From positions 186,001 to 250,000 of the forward strand of contig JAJSPD010000042.1 in assembly GCA_021307315.1 (NCBI GenBank): 64,000 bases of DNA, given 5' to 3'. Numbering within the stretch: the first letter of the stretch is position 1; each line of letters begins with the position of its first letter. The DNA comes from Bisporella sp. PMI_857. Its lineage: Eukaryota > Ascomycota > Leotiomycetes > Helotiales > Helotiaceae. The translations under genes and the position numbers were made by a program. Under the pieces are notes generated by a model. The model did not search any database, was not told the origin of the DNA, and saw nothing but the letters and a program-made list of their open reading frames with translations. Shown here one piece after another: positions 26,251 through 37,968 of this stretch.

Positions 26251-27027
26251 ATGGCCGTCATCGCAGCATTCCTTCAGCTTTTGTTGGCTTCTAGTGCTGT
26301 CAACGCGTTCCCTCTCTTGTCGTTCCTGCACCGTCGCGCGGTGCTGCCCAATCCCAATATTATCAGCTTGCCAGAGTCAGTCCCAGCGGGCGTCGTCGGA
26401 GACGTATACGAAGCATATCAACCATACCTAGAAGTATATAATGGCTGTGTTCCCTCTCCCGCTGTTGACGCAAATGGAAATACCAAGTAGGTATCCCAGA
26501 CCCACAATTTTCATGAATATCATCTAAGTTACTCTAGTGCTGGTCTAGATCTCAAGGGCAAGCCAAATCAAGGGTGCGGCAGCAACCTGGGGCAAGTCTA
26601 CGCTCGCGCGGCCGCAGTGGACGGCCGCTATGCAATTCTCTACTCGTGGTACTGGCCCAAGGACTCACCATCCCCAGGATTAGGCCACAGACACGACTGG
26701 GAAGGCGTTGTTGTCTGGCTTAAGGATGGCACCAGCACATCGCCTGACAACATTCTAGCCATCTGCCCGTCTGCACACGGAGACTGGAAATGCAGTAAGA
26801 CCTTCTTTTTGTCTGGTTCCGGACCATTCGTCGCATATTTCAGTATCTGGCCAGTGAACCACCAGTTGGGCATCGGGGTAGAGAAAGGTGGACAACAGCC
26901 ACTGGTTGCATGGGAGAGCCTCCCCGAGGCAGCGAGAAATGCGCTTCAGAATACTGATTTCGGATCTGCGACGGTTCCATTCAAGGATTCTACGTTTGCC
27001 GCGAATCTGGCGAAGGCGAAATTGTGA
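26251..27027 (+). CDS. Necrosis- and ethylene-inducing-like protein (NLP, NPP1 family)
   Basis: Two exons (26251-26486, 26538-27027) split by a 51-bp intron give 241 residues, the usual size. Residues 1-19 form a signal peptide ending VNA before FPLL, so the protein is secreted. The family heptapeptide GHRHDWE is intact at 128-134; its acidic and histidine residues bind a divalent cation in characterised members. NGCVPSPAV (Cys66) and QGCG (Cys92) match the conserved disulphide pair. Cys155 and Cys164 are extra and could form a second bridge. Known NLPs bind plant sphingolipids (GIPCs) and damage eudicot membranes, though many are non-cytotoxic; activity here cannot be told from sequence. No lesion seen. 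Flanked by long spacers. Confidence 0.92.
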
Positions 27028-28386
27028 AGTAGCGTTGGTGCAGAATTAATATTATGTATAACTGGCACGGCGTATAGGGCATGGGATAATCGGAGTTGAA
27101 GATTAATGGGATCACCAATGGATAGCAGCTGTGCTCTATGCAATACTAATCATAATGAGAATATCATTTAACACTGTGACAAGTCTAAACATTAATACTA
27201 AGCGATAATCTAAAGAATGTAGGTCCATCACAGTATGTTCTCGCGATGATTTAATTCATTTTATTACCCGGCTTTCCAGCTCCCACCACGACTTTCAATC
27301 CCTATCTTCCTTTAAAGGCTGCTTGAATCTCGAAAAAATATGGGTACCTAAGCACAAACAGCCTCTAGGGGCCAAGAAATATGTCGTCTCTTTATGCTTC
27401 TCCGTAGCCATCTAATGCGCCACGATCTATCGGGAACCGATTCCCCGACTCCTCATTTACACCACACGCCGTGCATTCCGCAGGGAAGACGTGAGGATTG
27501 GCAATTATAAATAAGGCTAGCTTCTAATCTATCACCCTCGCTGATACATCGATCATATTTTCATTTCTTTGTGCCCACGAAGCGACAACGGCAGGTGTAT
27601 GCCGAAGCATTTCATGCTTGAGGAGTCAAATATGCTCGCTTTTATGCCCGGACCGCCTCGAGCAGGCCCGGACGGATATGTGAGGATGATTTACGCCGGG
27701 TTTGTAGAGCGACCTCTTGAACAGGCGAAAATAATATCTGCGCATTGGAACCCGTTAATCGTTTTTCGGTAGGTGCATGCCCCTCATCTTTGTTCAAGAT
27801 ATCCTGGAATGAAGGGAACGGGGGTGGAGCCGATGAATGGAGTCGTGGGAGCTTAAGGTTCCGTTGAGCGGCGTTGAGGATGGGTACCTGGGACTGAATT
27901 CGATAATCAAGAACAAAGTTGAGGGGATGATAAATAGGCGGAGGGTGTGGGATACGGAAGGAGACTTGGCTTGTGATGTGGACGGGTGATGGGATATCTT
28001 GTTTCGTTGGATGCGAAAGGGGTTGTTTATGAACCCCATGCGTTAGTCAGAAACAGATTGTTCGATATAATATTGACAGTAACATTGGCAATAGTTCAAT
28101 TATATACTTCGCTTGTGAGCTGCCAATTTGTTGAAACTTTAGAATTTTGTTTTATAATTAGCTAGCTATAAAATGCGCTCAGTTAGTAAAAAGCGATTCA
28201 CTCCAACAGCCATGATTGGTTGGGCAGTCACGAGTTACAATCCCAATCAAAAATTGGACTAGCGGCCCTGAACGACTGAAAGGAGGCTGGTTAAAAACTT
28301 TGAGTGATTAATATAATACAGCGCATCTCATATCAACAAGTCGGCTCAGTTAAAAACTGGATATAAAAAGGAAAGTAGATAATATA
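27028..28386. other. Intergenic, no gene seen
   Basis: Spacer between the NLP gene and the WD40 relic. Small frames near 27569-28039 show no domain. Confidence 0.5.
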
Positions 28387-28597
28387 TCAAAGACTCCCCT
28401 CCCCTGCCAAAAAATATTCCGAGAGCGTGGTTGCAACGGCATGAAACTCGAGGATCTGGATCACCGCTCCCGTGGCCACGCTCCACACTCACGCCATCTT
28501 GTCCCACGAACCGGACGCCAGCTGCTTGCCGTCGGGCGAGAAGGGCACAGTGTTGATGGAACTCGGATGACCCTCGAGGGTCTTGAACGCCCTTGGT
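28387..28597 (-). pseudogene. WD40-repeat relic (NACHT-WD40/HET-E type)
   Basis: Reading on the minus strand, FKTLEGHPSSINTVPFSPDG and QLASGSWDK form most of a WD40 repeat of the fungal HET-E/NWD type. A TGA follows where the consensus has the Arg codon of TVRVWD. The same frame then continues VWSVATGAVIQILEFH and a C-terminal-like tail. It has no start codon and only about 65 residues remain, so this is a decayed end of a larger gene. The stop fits a C-to-T change of CGA. It begins immediately after the stop codon of the conserved gene at 28598-31065, so it could be the scar of an insertion, deletion or recombination there. Confidence 0.72.
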
Positions 28598-31065
28598 CTA
28601 CCCGAGAAGACGCATAAATTGTTCGCAGAGCTCCTTTTCTTCTTCAGTAAGCTCGCGTTGCTCGGGAGACGGGCTTTTGTTCCTGTCTTTTTCATCTAGA
28701 CTTTCATTCCCGGTATCCTTTTGACAGGTTTTGTATGGCGGGTACTCGGGATGGTGTTCCTTCAGGGCTAAGGGTCGGGCTAGGTCCCGTTGTCTGTGTT
28801 CAAAAAGTCCTGTGGTTACTTTCGGCAACATCTCTGGATTCCCCGAAACAAGAGTTTCTTTGAATTGTCTGGCAAATGACATATCGGAAGGTGATATTTC
28901 TCCGGTATTCTTCATCTTTGCTCTGAGTTGCTCAATTCGACAGTCCAATAAAGCTGCATGCACCCACTCTGAATATTGCGACAGGCTCTTGGATGCCGTA
29001 TATATTGAACGCAATGTTGAATTAAAGTGACCGCTGGGAGAAATAAACGTAAACGGGTGGCCATTTGGAAGGATTCGGAATTCAATCCCCAAATATGGTT
29101 TGATGATGTCGTTGAGGGAATGCTCCAGATAGACCAGGGCAATACGCAGGCGCGGAATGAGAACCGGAGCGGACACATCCATGTCCTGAACATAACTGCT
29201 GTTGGTGAGACGTTCGATAAAGGCCGTTATGACGGAATAGACCAGCTCTGTAAAGCCAAGTTGTTTTGCTGTTACATGGGTCATCACGGCCCTGCGCGTA
29301 ACCATCAGTTTCAATTCCCGCTTCAAGCTGCTGAACTCTTCTGAAGATACTCCTGCCTTTTCACACATCTCTAGAAATGCCATCAGTAGTGAGCCTTCCT
29401 GGTTAATGCGAGTTGCAATATCATCTGCACAAATAGCAAGCAGCTTTTCGTATTCTGAAGAGCCAGGAATCCAGTCGAGCAACCCTTTGCGTTGATATCG
29501 TTCGTACAGCGCCTCTTTTGGATCCGTGCATCCATGGAGCAGACCGAGATATTCCGCAGTCCACCCGGACTTTCCACATTCAGCGAAGATGATGTCCTTT
29601 TCACTGTCAGCCTTCCACGGATGTCCAGATTTAATAATAATAGTAAGGAGATTACCGGACATCCATATACGAAGCATGTCGGTTCCTCGCCTCTCTGCTG
29701 TGATAGTCGGTCATTATTATCGGCATACATGCAGTTGTACAGCGACATGTATGGATAGTCCATTTTGAATTCGGTCCCCCCGTATGCCTCCATCCATACA
29801 TACCTGCTTCCCCGAACCTCCGAGTCATTCTCGTAGTCTTCAATTGAAGGAGGGGACTGCATTCGGAAGTCATTCCAACGCCTTAACAAATATTCACTTT
29901 GCTCCTCGGCCTCAGCCCAATTCTCCGGTATATTTACACTAAGTGGCTCCCGTTGTCTACGCAGCCACCTTTTCTCCCGGCCCAAACGAATTTTGGTCAA
30001 TTCCTCATCCAAGCAAACAGAATGCCCCATGGCCAACGCTGCACGCTGCCACCACTCACGAAAATCGTCTCTCGAGTCTCTCGGATTGGTATAAGTACCG
30101 CCACATTCTATCACCAATGCTTCCATGTACTGCAGACGTAGAGGTAATTGGCCATTGGTAACGCTCCATTCTGCGGCTTGGGACCATAATCGGGCAATAC
30201 TGCCTACGCAGCAGATCGCCTCTACTAAAAGCTGTCCGACGCTTTTGGGAGCTTCCTTCGTTATTCCAATCTCCACGTAGTGCTTATCTCTCAAATAAGT
30301 GTAAATGGCCTCCAGAATATATTGCTTCGCTGCTTTTTTGTATTTCTCGATTGCTGTAGCGTACTGCTGCATTTTGTGATTCACCACCATTTCTTCGTAG
30401 TACTCGTCGTCTTCGTCCGTCCAGGCATCCGCCCAGTCTGGAATTCTGACAGCATCCTCCGTAGCTAATTTTGAGTCCAGGCTTTTTGCAAATTCCATAG
30501 CCTTACGTGCACGGGCTCGGAGACTATCAGCCATGATTTGCCTTGTCTGCTCCCCGTCGGGTAGACATCCGACAGAAACCTCTCCATGTTGCACAGCATC
30601 TGCCTGCTTCTCACAGAGATTAGCGCTTCTCCACCATGCCCACGCCCCGCGCCGCCTAACCTCCGTAGATGACAGGCTGAAATCAAGGGCTGTGCGTTCA
30701 AATGGCCAAACAAAGTCATCGGTGTCTATGTCCTCTCCAGGATGTTCTGAGGATTCCACTTCATTCTCCAGATAGTTTCGAGCCGGTGCGCAGTCGACAA
30801 TGGAAGCCTCGTCAAGTCCTAAGACTTTTTGGATCTTTTCAATCGAACCTAGATTGAGAAGCAAGGCTCTGAAATTGAAAAGTGGTTGTTCGTCAACCTC
30901 ATCTGATAAGTGAGTTTGTTGAGGAGGCGGTAAATTGGACCAATTCTCCACGATAAAACCAGGGAATTCAGGTTCCGTACTGTGAATATCAGCTGCATCT
31001 GATGCGTTAACCTCTTGAAAGTGCTTTGAAGGGCGCAATTCCTTCACGGTAAAAAGGGGTTCCAT
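28598..31065 (-). CDS. Conserved fungal protein of unknown function
   Basis: Two exons (29671-31065 and 28598-29611) joined across a 59-bp intron give about 802 residues; an alternative donor 15 bp further in would add five residues. No characterised domain is recognised. Features seen: an acidic N-terminal half, a helical alternating-charge stretch (EEMVVNHKMQQYATAIEKYK, about residues 225-244), Trp-rich segments (WAWWRSANL, WADAWTDED), and a helical C-terminal half with long conserved-looking parts such as MAFLEMCEKAGVSSEEFSSL and ELTEEEKELCEQFMRLLG at the end. The composition suggests a soluble intracellular protein. I believe similar proteins occur across filamentous ascomycetes but recall no assigned function. 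A WD40 relic abuts its stop codon. Confidence 0.7.
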
Positions 31066-31697
31066 GCTGTGTTAAGCAAATATCATCAGGATAAGAATGG
31101 AGATGTTTTAGCTAATTCCTTAGTAGGATAACTAAAATAGCACCATAGGTAACAAGATCTGACAAAACAGGCTGAAATAGTGTATATTCGATGATAACAG
31201 AGAGATTCGCTGACTCCGCCTAAAAGTGGGCGTTTGTTGATAATGTTATAGTAACGCACAGACAAAGGTTTACTTGCCCATGAGAGCTCTGTAGAAAGGG
31301 GTAATGTGTCAGGTTATATAGGTGGCAGATCTCATCTATTGGGAGACTGCATATTGTGGTACTGGCTTCAGAGTACAGCAGCCGTGGCGCAAGTTAATAT
31401 TAAAAAACCAAAACAGCCATAACCAACAAAACAACCCCGCTGGCCAGGTCTCACCAAGCAAGCACCGCGACATAGAGAGTATGAAAGCTTGGATAAGCCC
31501 CTCTCCCCTGTGTTTAGAAGTAAAGCCACCAATAAAGCCTCAAACGCCTCTTAGCAGGCACTCATGGGTGGCTTACAGACCTGTCCGAAACGGTTACGAT
31601 GAGAGCATGAGGTCCTACTTCTAACATTGTTATTTTATCCCAGTTATGCCCCTTCCTGCGACTGAACTGAAAAAACAAACGCAAAAATGAGTTCGAA
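31066..31697. other. Divergent intergenic region
   Basis: About 630 bp between the start of the unknown minus-strand gene and the HET gene. Promoters for both are expected here; no further gene is seen. Confidence 0.5.
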
Positions 31698-33804
31698 ATG
31701 ATATGCAGGATATGTAACAACCTTCTCCCTTCAAGGCCACGATGCAGTCACCGCTGGGATTTCCGGTTAGAGGAATTGCAGGCATCAGCACGGTCCTGTA
31801 ACCTATGTTTGATATTGCTGTCAGCCGTACAAAGCACCAACTTAGAAAGAAACAGCAAAATCTCAATCCAGAATCATTCAAATGGCGACCATGAGATGTA
31901 CTTTGGATCCAACAGAACCATTCGTGTCTATAACTTGAATAGTAAGTAAAATAATACCAATTGCTAAGAGGATGAGAGTAATAACATCTGATGTAGAATT
32001 AACATCCCCACAGCGGATCCAACTCCTATTAACTTCAGCGTCGTTTTCGGAGAATACAGGATCTAATAAAGCCTTTGAATGGGCTTTAACTCAATACAAA
32101 AATTGCCTTGCAACTCATAGCACGTGCCCCAACCAGACAGTTGCCAAGTTGCCAGCTCGCGTCCTCGCACTTGGAGATCTTGAAACGGGTTCACTGGACT
32201 TGACAGCAAATGTGCGTATACATGAGTCCATTGACGAGCAAAACACCTACGCTTGTCTTAGCCACTGCTGGGGAGTGCATCTTCCTATCAAACTGACCAA
32301 AGAGAATCTAGCCTCTTTCCGCAATAATATTCCATGGTCGGCTTTGCCAAAGTCATTCCAAGACGCAATTGCATTCACAAGGAAATTAAGGATCCCTTAC
32401 ATCTGGATTGATTCGCTTTGTATCCTTCAGGACGACGAAGAAGACTGGCGCGAGCAATCGGCGCAGATGGCTGAAATCTATGAAAATTCTGTCATTACTC
32501 TCGCAGCGTCGGCAGCTGAAAACGGCGCGGCGGGGTGTTTCCTGCATCCGAGCCCAACCACTGTTGGCTACGTAACAGATGGTAGCAATTTACATCTGCT
32601 CAGGGACAAGATCGGCGTGCACAAGTTCTTGAGCATTACGCAGGAGCAGCAAGTGTCTCCATCCGTCTCTAATAATCCAAAAATACTCATCAAAGAGAGT
32701 CCCTGGCATCCAGATCTAGATGCCAAGGATGCACAAGATAAAGAACACATACCGCTCTTCAGTCGCGGTTGGGCATATCAAGAGCGTATTCTAGCTCCTA
32801 AGGTCTTGCATTTCGGTCCACAAGAGCTCTTTTGGGAATGCAATAACGGTGCCAGCTGTGAGTGCGGAAAGCTAAAGGCATCGCCGAAAGCGGCACACCA
32901 GCGGGCGCTCCAGTCTTCTTTGAACTCGGTATTGAGCTACAGATGGCGAGACATTGTGAGCGAATACACCTCCAGGGAGCTAACATATACTTCTGACAAG
33001 CTGCCGGCAATCGCCGGTGTCGCCAAGCAGTTCATGGGTCGAATGGAAGTACCAAATTATCTTGCTGGGCTTTGGGGACAATCTTTAGTTGAGGATATGA
33101 TGTGGAGAGTTGATTCACCTAGTGTGTGGACAAATGAATGGCGAGCGCCTTCATGGTCATGGGCATCTGCACTGGGAAGCGTTATATACCACCAGGACGA
33201 CAAAAGTACCCAAACAGAGCCGGACTCCGCTTTGGTCCAGATATTGGAAGCGTCCTGTATCAGCGATGGGCCTGATAATTTTGTTGGTTGCATAGGTGGT
33301 CATATTGTCCTTCGCGGACACGTTGCCGCGGTTCAGCTTCAGAACTTCGTAACCAAAGATCAACGTGGCGGGACAATCACGGAAAAAGACAACTTCGGGA
33401 TCACGAATTTGAGCGGCAGAAACTTCTACAACGTTTTTCTGGACTTCTTGCCCAAGCCAGACGGTAGCTGGAAATCAAAAGAGCCTATTTGGCCGTCTCC
33501 TCCTTTGAACTGGAATCGAGCCAACCTGCGGGATCGAAATGCTCCAGCAAACAACGATACGGCTGTGCTAGAGTATCAACACTCAGAGTTGCGACTCTTC
33601 CAGCAACACTTTATTCGTTATCTTGAACGGGAGGACGACGCATGGTGTCTCCTGCTAAGTATGCAGAAAAATAGGACGTGTTTCCTTGTCCTCAGCCGCA
33701 CTGCATCCCAAACATTTCAGAGGCTTGGATTTGGATGGTATGGGCCGATGAAACCGCCATTGTTTGATATTAATGAAAATAAACAAACAATTAAACTTAT
33801 TTAG
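31698..33804 (+). CDS. HET-domain protein (heterokaryon incompatibility)
   Basis: Two exons (31698-31941, 31997-33804; 55-bp intron) give 683 residues. The N-terminus has paired cysteines (CRIC near residue 3, CNLC near 33), a possible zinc-binding knuckle common in this family. The HET domain starts at about residue 166 with YACLSHCWG and continues through LPKSFQDAIAFTRKLRI, IPYIWIDSLCILQDDEEDW and NSVITLAASAAENGAAGCF. SRGWAYQERILAPKVLHFG and the RWRDIVSEYTSRELTYTSDK stretch follow. The C-terminal part carries the WSWAS motif. HET proteins trigger regulated cell death when unlike strains fuse, and the domain is TIR-like. The frame is intact. Its partner gene, if any, is not evident, though HeLo-like and NACHT genes lie within 12 kb. 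Confidence 0.92.
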
Positions 33805-34298
33805 ATAATTAAGGACGATATATTAAAGACCAAGTATTCCTATAAGGTCATGATGGATCTTCCCATGGCCTTTGTTACGTGCTGCCTAACACATACACAA
33901 CTATTGCACATTTAACACTCTTAGAGTGGCTTCTCATGAATACAATAGCCCCCAAACCATGTCTAGAGTTCTTTCCCCAAAATATTGTCTTCCAGTTTAC
34001 GACCTCACCAAAAGCAGATATTGAGGGACCACCTAGCCACGCTTTTACTCTGTTGCGTGGTGGAAATGAATTGCGGCAAGTGAAAGTACTGTATTCAAGG
34101 TCATATGTATGTCCATAATTGTCACGATACCTGATGCTTCCACTTAGAGTTCTGCACCTAGAGTTCCGCTCAACTATATATCTGCTCTCCTTCAACAAAA
34201 TTTCTCCTTTCTCTTAGCTTTTGTCAACATAACCCTAAAACATCTTATAAACATCTATCTCTGTCATCTTAGGTTTGAGTATCTCAGCACAGGTTATA
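33805..34298. other. Intergenic, no gene seen
   Basis: Short spacer after the HET gene. Overlapping frames on both strands (33875-34198) show no domain. Confidence 0.45.
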
Positions 34299-34720
34299 AT
34301 GCGCCAGACCTCTACCATCGGATCGCAATCCGGCAAGTCCAACAACCCTTGTGGACCGATAGATATCCCGCCTAAGATACAATTAATGATCTACGGCGAA
34401 CGCTCGGTTCTTGACCAATATCTCGAATATATCATTCAAGTAAAGCTCTCCATAGTCATAGGAAATTCCTCGATGGCTCTAAAGAAGGACCGGCTTTTGA
34501 GCCTGTCGCAATACAACCGCAACCCTTTGCTCTAGGATTGACTTGTAAGGGACTGGCTCCTCTCACGGTATTTAAACTACACTTCCTGAATAGACCAATT
34601 CACAAAGAAGAGACAGCCTTTGTCTACTCAAAGAACAAAGTAATCAACTACATATACTACGGCAAGTACAGAAGCGGCTGCAATTCGGACCGGAAGACCT
34701 ACAAGCTGAAAGACAAATAG
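34299..34720 (+). pseudogene. Probable decayed 2EXR/F-box-like gene
   Basis: The plus strand starts MRQTSTIGSQ and reaches IDIPPKIQLMIYGE, which resembles the LPPELRLMIYE helix of 2EXR and F-box-like proteins. That frame stops at 34533-34535. A second frame continues with GLTCKGLAPLTVFKL and KEETAFVYSKN, similar in spirit to the cysteine-then-helix-then-YS pattern downstream in this family. The two parts lie in different frames without a convincing intron, so I read it as a degraded copy. Confidence is low because the similarity is short. Confidence 0.35.
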
Positions 34721-36244
34721 GCCAGACAAACCATCACAAGATGCAACTAAATGAGCATCTCTTGGTAACCAGTGCCGGATCGCCTTTGGCCTAGAAACGC
34801 TAATGATTAACGCTATCGAAGGTGGGAATAAGAATTGATTTTGGAAGCAACCTTGGTTTATTGAGCTTGAGCTGCTAGCTGCCACTGCACATGAAAATTT
34901 TACAGAGTATGTATTCTAACAGAAAGCTTGCTTATACGGAGAAATGTGAGGCTGTAGGTATCAAATACAGTCTTGTATAATTACTATAAATGACAGACGC
35001 ACCCTTTTCCTATAAATATGTAGTAAAGAAGTGAGAGCTAAGGAGCAAAATGAATCCTGAATTGAACAGCGGTCTAGAGAGGTGTCGTGAGTAAATCAAG
35101 TGATCTCCTATAAGGACTCGAGTAATATTATTGAGGTCTTGCGGTCTCAAGTCATGTGCCACAAGCATGTGAACGCGTGTCACGCGACTTAAGGCTTTTT
35201 CTAATGCTGTGTGATAATATAGTTCGGAGCAATGACCAGATAGGCAAACTACAGAAGCAGGGATGCCTATAGGTTGTTTAAGGGGACGAAGAATGGGAAG
35301 TCAAAATGAGGAAGAAACGTGCAATGGCAAGCGCATAATACACGTGATCGCCAGATCATTCATTCAGCCACGAGCGGAACGCCTATATGGCAAGGATATG
35401 GGCCAACTTGACGGCTTACAAGATCACTAGATTGGCCCTGGAGGGGTGCTGCTTGTCGCCTATGTTGATTTTTAGAAGGTGAGGTCCAGGCGCAGGGTTT
35501 GTTATTAGACGCGCTGCGCCTACACGAAGTAATTTTAAGCGCTGACACCACAAATAGAATGGTAAATTTCCAACTACGAACCTCTAGTCATCTTAAATTT
35601 ATGTCAAGCCTTACTCTCCACGGGCTTCACGTTATTTGGGCTTCTTATCAGGCATTCTATGTCATGGAGTGGGGTTCTTTCCCTGACGGACTGATGGCAC
35701 TGTTGGTGATTGAGAAAGTTGAGAGGGAAAACCTGACGCCGGGTTTCCCAACATGAGGATGGAGGCTGGGGTTTAAAGAGCCTAGCTCTGTTGGATTTCA
35801 ACACGGATATCTTCTAGACCGAATATTTCATGGGTTCAGGTCACGAAGTGTTGCCTTCTCGCAACAATCTGAATTATTTGACTGGCTTCCAAGCGTGGGT
35901 CACGTTAGGTCTGACCATGATGTCTGGAAAGATGAGGCTGAGGTGATCTGTCTCCACAGCCCTGGCGCAGCAATACCTCAATAAGCCATGCTTGCTTTAC
36001 GACAAGTTTTAATTTTCCAGAATAGTTTGCAGGCTACAGCTCATTTCTGGCAAACCTGCTATGTTTGTATATAATCTCCATCACCGCTCCCGTTAGTTTC
36101 AGTTCATCCCATCATCTTCTCAACATTTCATCAACAAGCATCCTTTCCTTATTTCCTTTGTGGTTTCCTATCCCATAATCGTTTCTATTTCAAGACTTGC
36201 AATTCGTTTTGTTTCTTTATCAAATAATTCGTCAATTCTTCAAA
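34721..36244. other. Intergenic and cupin promoter region
   Basis: No gene seen. The last ~170 bp before the cupin start are pyrimidine-rich (many TTTC/CATC runs), typical of the 5' untranslated region of a well-expressed fungal gene. Confidence 0.45.
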
Positions 36245-37126
36245 ATGCGTGCCTCTAATTCATTGGTTGCTCTTTTATCGCTACTAGTCAGCAGTGCTCT
36301 GGCCCTTCCGGCAATCCCAAGGAGTGTCGAAAGCGATAAATCCACAGCCGGGGCCATTGCAGACATTGGAAATTACCCATCACCTACTGAAGGCTCAGCT
36401 TCAACCACATCAACTTCCCAAGCCTCCCAAAGCACTTCTCCATCAGGAACGTCCACCCCGCCTCCCAATAACGAATCCGGCAGCTCTCTTCCTCCATCTT
36501 CTACCGGACTAACCCTCTTCCAACAACTCACCCTTGCACCTAACGCCGTCTCCCGTCTCGCACTTCTCAAAGATGAGGATTTTGTCTTCAAATTCGATAA
36601 CCCTCTCCAGAAAACCGGTGTTGCATCCGGTGAAGGTGGTTCCATCGTTCGAGCCGACCATGCCACCTTCCCCGCTCTCGTCTCTCAAGGCGGTGCCCTC
36701 GCAATCGGCTTCCTCGGTCCTTGCGGTTTCAACACTCCACACGTGCACCCTCGCGCAGCAGAGCTGAATCTCGTTATCGAAGGCCATCTCTTTGCCAATG
36801 TGGTCGCTGAGAACGGGGCAAGGTTCATGAACCATACCTTAAGCAAATATGAGATGACGGTCTTTCCTCAGGGCGCGGTGCATACGGAGTTCAACCCCGA
36901 CTGTACACCATCTGTGTTTGTGGCTGCGTTCCCTCATGAAGATCCGGGCGTAGGACAGATTGCACAGGAGTACTTCGGGTTGGAGAACGAGATTGTAAAG
37001 GGCAGTGCTGGAGGAGAAGTTTCCATTGATGGAGCGGATATTGAGAAGTTTCGCGCGAAGATTCCGGCTAATGTTGCGAAGGGTGTGGATAGCTGCCTAC
37101 AAAGATGTGGCATCGCGAAGCGATAA
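36245..37126 (+). CDS. Secreted cupin, spherulin-1A/germin-like
   Basis: Single exon of 293 residues. I chose the ATG at 36245 (CAAAATGCG context); the 16-residue upstream extension would bury the signal peptide. Residues 1-21 form a signal peptide ending ALA before LPAIPR. A Ser/Thr/Pro-rich linker (about 50-95) is probably O-glycosylated. The cupin-1 domain spans about 98-280, with motif 1 at TPHVHPRAAELNLVIEG (His166, His168, Glu173) and motif 2 at FPQGAVHTEFN (His213); these residues hold a metal, often manganese. Similar proteins (spherulin 1A of slime moulds, plant germins) are secreted and linked to stress or encystment. The enzymatic activity is not predictable. A Cys pair near the end (CLQRC) may close a disulphide. 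Confidence 0.88.
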   Translation: MRASNSLVALLSLLVSSALALPAIPRSVESDKSTAGAIADIGNYPSPTEGSASTTSTSQASQSTSPSGTSTPPPNNESGSSLPPSSTGLTLFQQLTLAPNAVSRLALLKDEDFVFKFDNPLQKTGVASGEGGSIVRADHATFPALVSQGGALAIGFLGPCGFNTPHVHPRAAELNLVIEGHLFANVVAENGARFMNHTLSKYEMTVFPQGAVHTEFNPDCTPSVFVAAFPHEDPGVGQIAQEYFGLENEIVKGSAGGEVSIDGADIEKFRAKIPANVAKGVDSCLQRCGIAKR

Positions 37127-37594
37127 TTGGAGAGACTGTACTTCTAGTTCTTGAATTTTTTTTGGAAGGCATTTAGCGGCATAGCGTTGGCGTTTGTCAT
37201 ATTTGGAAGGATTATTAGAAGACGACACTGTTCAGAAACTTTGGAGTAATATGTACCATAGATGTCAAGACCAGCTGAATCTATAATCATAATAATGAAT
37301 ACCAGACAATATCTACTATAGGCATATCCATTTAAAACTTATCATGGGACTTGACCATCTGTGTAACAAGTCGTTACACCGCTCTTGGTCCCACCAATCA
37401 TATTCCCCCTTAGAGGACACCTCATTCTCTCTCTAAAAGAAGCATGCTTTGCGACGTAATATGTTGTTCGCTCACCCGAGAAATTTTTGCATATGTGGGT
37501 CATCCGGCTCAGCCACTCTGCGCTCCACATCGCATACTTACCAATATATTGTTAAATAGCCCCAATTTGAAGCCAAAATTTGAACCAATGAAAT
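37127..37594. other. Intergenic, no gene seen
   Basis: Spacer between the cupin gene and the tRNA gene; AT-rich with no coding signal. Confidence 0.5.
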
Positions 37595-37666
37595 GGTTGA
37601 TTAGTGTAGCGGTTAGCACGAGAGATTCTGATTCTCTAGTCCTGGGTTCGAACCCCAGATCGACCT
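37595..37666 (+). tRNA. tRNA-Gln (anticodon CTG)
   Basis: A 72-nt cloverleaf folds fully. The acceptor stem pairs GGTTGAT with ATCGACC (one T-G wobble), and the D stem pairs GTGT with GCAC. The anticodon stem pairs AGAGA with TCTCT around the loop TTCTGAT (anticodon CTG, decoding CAG), and the T stem pairs CTGGG with CCCAG around TTCGAAC. The internal promoter boxes are present: A box at about 37602-37612 and B box at about 37645-37655. There is no intron. T tracts lie downstream as RNA polymerase III terminators. Confidence 0.96.
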
Positions 37667-37968
37667 TAAACCTTTTCCCCCCTTTTTGTATCTAACCAAC
37701 GGGTTTGCATCAGGAAGCGGATTCGTGTGTGTTTTCGGATTTATGTTTTTTTTGTAGTTCAAGATAAGCGTCGCCTAAACACTTTAACCAACTTCACCTT
37801 AACAATCTCGGTCAATTGATTTCCTATTTGATTTTCATCGCCAAGCCGTTGCTTCTAATCTCCCCTATTGTTGGTTCGTCCTCGCACCGCGAAACATCTT
37901 CGTTGTGAAATCAAACACTTTTTGAACTCAACTTTAGAACGTCAAATCCAGAGTTAAAGAACATAGTC
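37667..37968. other. Spacer after the tRNA
   Basis: About 300 bp holding the Pol III terminator and the presumed 5' flank of the next plus-strand gene; nothing else seen. Confidence 0.45.
37673..37687 (+). terminator. RNA polymerase III terminator of tRNA-Gln
   Basis: Two T runs (37673-37676 and 37683-37687) lie 7-20 bp after the tRNA 3' end, the usual place for Pol III termination. Confidence 0.7.
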
